Positions 5,106 through 6,188 of a DNA stretch of 6,188 nucleotides are shown piece after piece; position 1 is the stretch's first letter; every line of letters begins with the position of its first letter. This DNA is from an uncultured Clostridium sp. (lineage in GTDB: Bacteria > Bacillota_A > Clostridia > TANB77 > CAG-508). The position numbers and the translations under genes were made by a program. Location: positions 1-6,188 of the forward strand of contig CATOLW010000077.1 in assembly GCA_951800935.1 (NCBI GenBank), written 5' to 3'. The notes beneath the pieces were generated by a model. That model worked only from the letters and a program-made list of their open reading frames with translations, was not told the origin of the DNA and searched no databases.

Positions 5106-5654
5106 ATGAATTATGAAAAAACAATAAAACAAGTAATAGAATTTTCTGAAAAGTTTTATAATAGTTTAGATTTTGCACATAACATGGAACATGGAGAAAG
5201 AGTGGTAAAAAACGCAAAAACCATTGCCAAAAAAGAAGGGGGAGATTTATTTTTAATAGAAATTGGTAGTTGGTTACATCAATTTCATGATAATATAAAT
5301 GAAGTAAATAATTTTATAAAAACATTAGATATAGAAGATGAATTAAAGAATAAATTATATGAAATTGTTAAATGTAGACCACAATATATTAATGATGAAT
5401 CACTAGTGGAAAGTAAAATTGTATATGATGCAGATGCGATAGAAGTACTTAGTACTTATGGTATGATAAGGGAAATAATTTGCAATGCTAAATGTAGAAA
5501 CAAAGAATGGGAAAAATCAGTTGAAGATACTATAAATGTACAAAAAAGATTTAAAGAAAAATTGCAAACTAAAACAGCAAAGAAGATGCTAGAAAAAGAT
5601 TTTGAAATAATAGAAAATTTTTGGGAATCATATAAGAAATGGTCAAGTGATTAA
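5106..5654 (+). CDS. HD-domain phosphohydrolase
   Basis: This 182-residue soluble protein belongs to the HD superfamily of metal-dependent phosphohydrolases, which act on nucleotides or other phosphate esters; the substrate is unknown. Motifs are H25-N-M-E-H29-G-E-R-V-V, then W-L-H58-Q-F-H61-D62, then V-Y-D108-A-D110-A-I-E-V-L. The usual L-H-D is replaced by L-H-Q-F-H-D, a variant I associate with one subgroup of these proteins, so metal binding may use H61-D62. The frame is open from ATG 5043, which would overlap the shifted acetyltransferase end. I prefer ATG 5106 because it has AAGGAAG nearby, sits 47 nt past the acetyltransferase stop, and removes 21 residues that do not look like the family. 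Confidence 0.82.
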   Translation: MNYEKTIKQVIEFSEKFYNSLDFAHNMEHGERVVKNAKTIAKKEGGDLFLIEIGSWLHQFHDNINEVNNFIKTLDIEDELKNKLYEIVKCRPQYINDESLVESKIVYDADAIEVLSTYGMIREIICNAKCRNKEWEKSVEDTINVQKRFKEKLQTKTAKKMLEKDFEIIENFWESYKKWSSD

Positions 5655-5692
5655 ATGTAATTTTATAGCAAATGATAAGGAGAAAATATTAT

Positions 5693-5854
5693 ATGAATCA
5701 AATAAATCACAAAGAAAATGAAGAAAATATTGAAGTAAAAAAGACACAAAAAAGAATTTGGATATTATTTATTTTAGGTGTTATTGTTGTATTGTTACCA
5801 ATATTATTTATTTTATATATAATAACACATTTTTCAATCATACATCCAACTTAA
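5693..5854 (+). CDS. Small single-pass membrane protein (53 aa), function unknown
   Basis: The protein has a charged N-terminal part (about 22 residues, rich in N, E and K) and one long hydrophobic helix, I-W-I-L-F-I-L-G-V-I-V-V-L-L-P-I-L-F, at about residues 23-48, followed by a short H-F-S-I-I-H-P-T tail. The lysines before the helix suggest the N-terminus is in the cytoplasm. ATG 5693 is chosen because AAGGAG (5677-5682) lies ten bases upstream; an earlier ATG at 5672 would overlap that site. It follows the HD gene by 38 nt and may be cotranscribed. No family is recognised. Confidence 0.6.
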   Translation: MNQINHKENEENIEVKKTQKRIWILFILGVIVVLLPILFILYIITHFSIIHPT

Positions 5855-5921
5855 AAGAAATAAAAGTTAAGCGTAATTAGAAAAAATACTAATAAATCAT
5901 ATTTAGAAAGGTGTGAAGATA

Positions 5922-6188
5922 ATGAAAAATATTGGAACACAAAAATTAGAAACACAAAGATTAATTTTAAGAAAATTCAACAATAATGATTACATAGGAA
6001 TGTATGATAATTGGGCAAGTGATGAGCAAGTTACTAAATATGTTTCTTTTAACCTTCATAAAGATTATAAGGAAACGCAGGAAATTTTAAATGAATGGAT
6101 TAAAGAATATGATAATGGAAGTTATAACTGGGTTGTAGAACTTAAAGATACTTATGAAATTATTGGAAATGTAAGTGTTATTGAAACA
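5922..6188 (+). CDS. GNAT-family acetyltransferase, RimJ/RimL type (N-terminal part, runs off the window)
   Basis: Eighty-nine codons are open from ATG 5922 to the window end. The start is supported by AAAGGTG about 8-9 bases upstream. The sequence L-E-T-Q-R-L-I-L-R-K-F followed by M-Y-D-N-W-A-S-D-E-Q-V-T-K-Y-V is the characteristic N-terminus of acetyltransferase_3 (RimJ/RimL-like) proteins, and W-V-V-E-L-K-D-T-Y-E-I-I-G-N-V-S-V is their central strand. The acetyl-CoA loop lies beyond the window. Substrates in this group range from ribosomal protein N-termini to small molecules and antibiotics; none can be assigned. It is 67 nt after the membrane protein gene, with no clear terminator between, so cotranscription is possible. 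No in-frame CGG occurs in the visible part. Confidence 0.85.
   Translation, partial: MKNIGTQKLETQRLILRKFNNNDYIGMYDNWASDEQVTKYVSFNLHKDYKETQEILNEWIKEYDNGSYNWVVELKDTYEIIGNVSVIET

Noticed and set aside
4929..5132. A 67-residue hydrophobic frame on the minus strand
   Set aside because: It lies antisense to the acetyltransferase end and the HD gene; its F/I/Y-rich composition is what AT-rich coding DNA gives on the reverse strand, and it has no ribosome binding site.

Overview
The window is AT-rich DNA (short A/T-rich intergenic spacers, strong AGGAGG-type ribosome binding sites, sigma-A-like promoters, T-tailed hairpin terminators, AGA-dominated arginine codons). This suggests a low-GC Gram-positive bacterium, probably an anaerobic or gut-type member of the Clostridia or Bacilli. 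I cannot place the species.

Layout. 1-200: a junction in which a tRNA-Arg(ACG) gene on the minus strand is cut off at the T-arm and abuts a short integrase-tail-like reading frame; it looks like an attachment site or a scar. 275-458: a complete tRNA-Pro(UGG) with its own promoter and terminator. 459-729: gene-poor, with a 26-codon remnant of a Fic-family gene and a minus-strand terminator. 730-2246 (minus): a FAD-dependent oxidoreductase with a C-terminal Rieske [2Fe-2S] domain (YhfW type), spread over three reading frames. 2391-3788 (plus): an intact M18 metallo-aminopeptidase. 3831-4172 (minus): an XRE regulator, divergent from a 44-codon unknown gene at 4414-4548; matching AGTAT repeats lie at both promoters. 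4626-5854 (plus): a probable operon of a GNAT acetyltransferase (spread over two frames), an HD-domain phosphohydrolase and a one-helix membrane protein. 5922 to the end: the N-terminal part of a second, RimJ/RimL-type acetyltransferase.

The main result is a recurring recoding-like signature. The three reading-frame breaks in the two 'broken' genes are the same event. In the zero frame there is a CGG codon preceded by A and followed by T (A-CGG-T). Skipping the C and reading GGT as glycine restores the conserved family sequence: P-G-F-Y in the oxidoreductase, C-T-H-L-G-C in its Rieske motif, and D-E-A-T-G-E-K-E-Y in the acetyltransferase. With the three shifts the proteins are 504 and 143 residues, normal for their families. 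I looked for every CGG on both strands: the only three in-frame CGG codons among roughly 1,600 codons are these three sites. The other CGN codons (CGA, CGT) are used normally as arginine. The simplest biological reading is that CGG is unassigned or hungry in this organism and triggers +1 frameshifting (or four-base decoding of CGGU as glycine), comparable to AGGY frameshifting described for Perkinsus mitochondria. Sequencing error or ordinary pseudogenisation is the competing explanation, but it does not predict the shared codon, context and conserved glycine.

Apart from this, the genes are ordinary housekeeping or accessory functions, and no defence island, CRISPR array or intact mobile element is visible.
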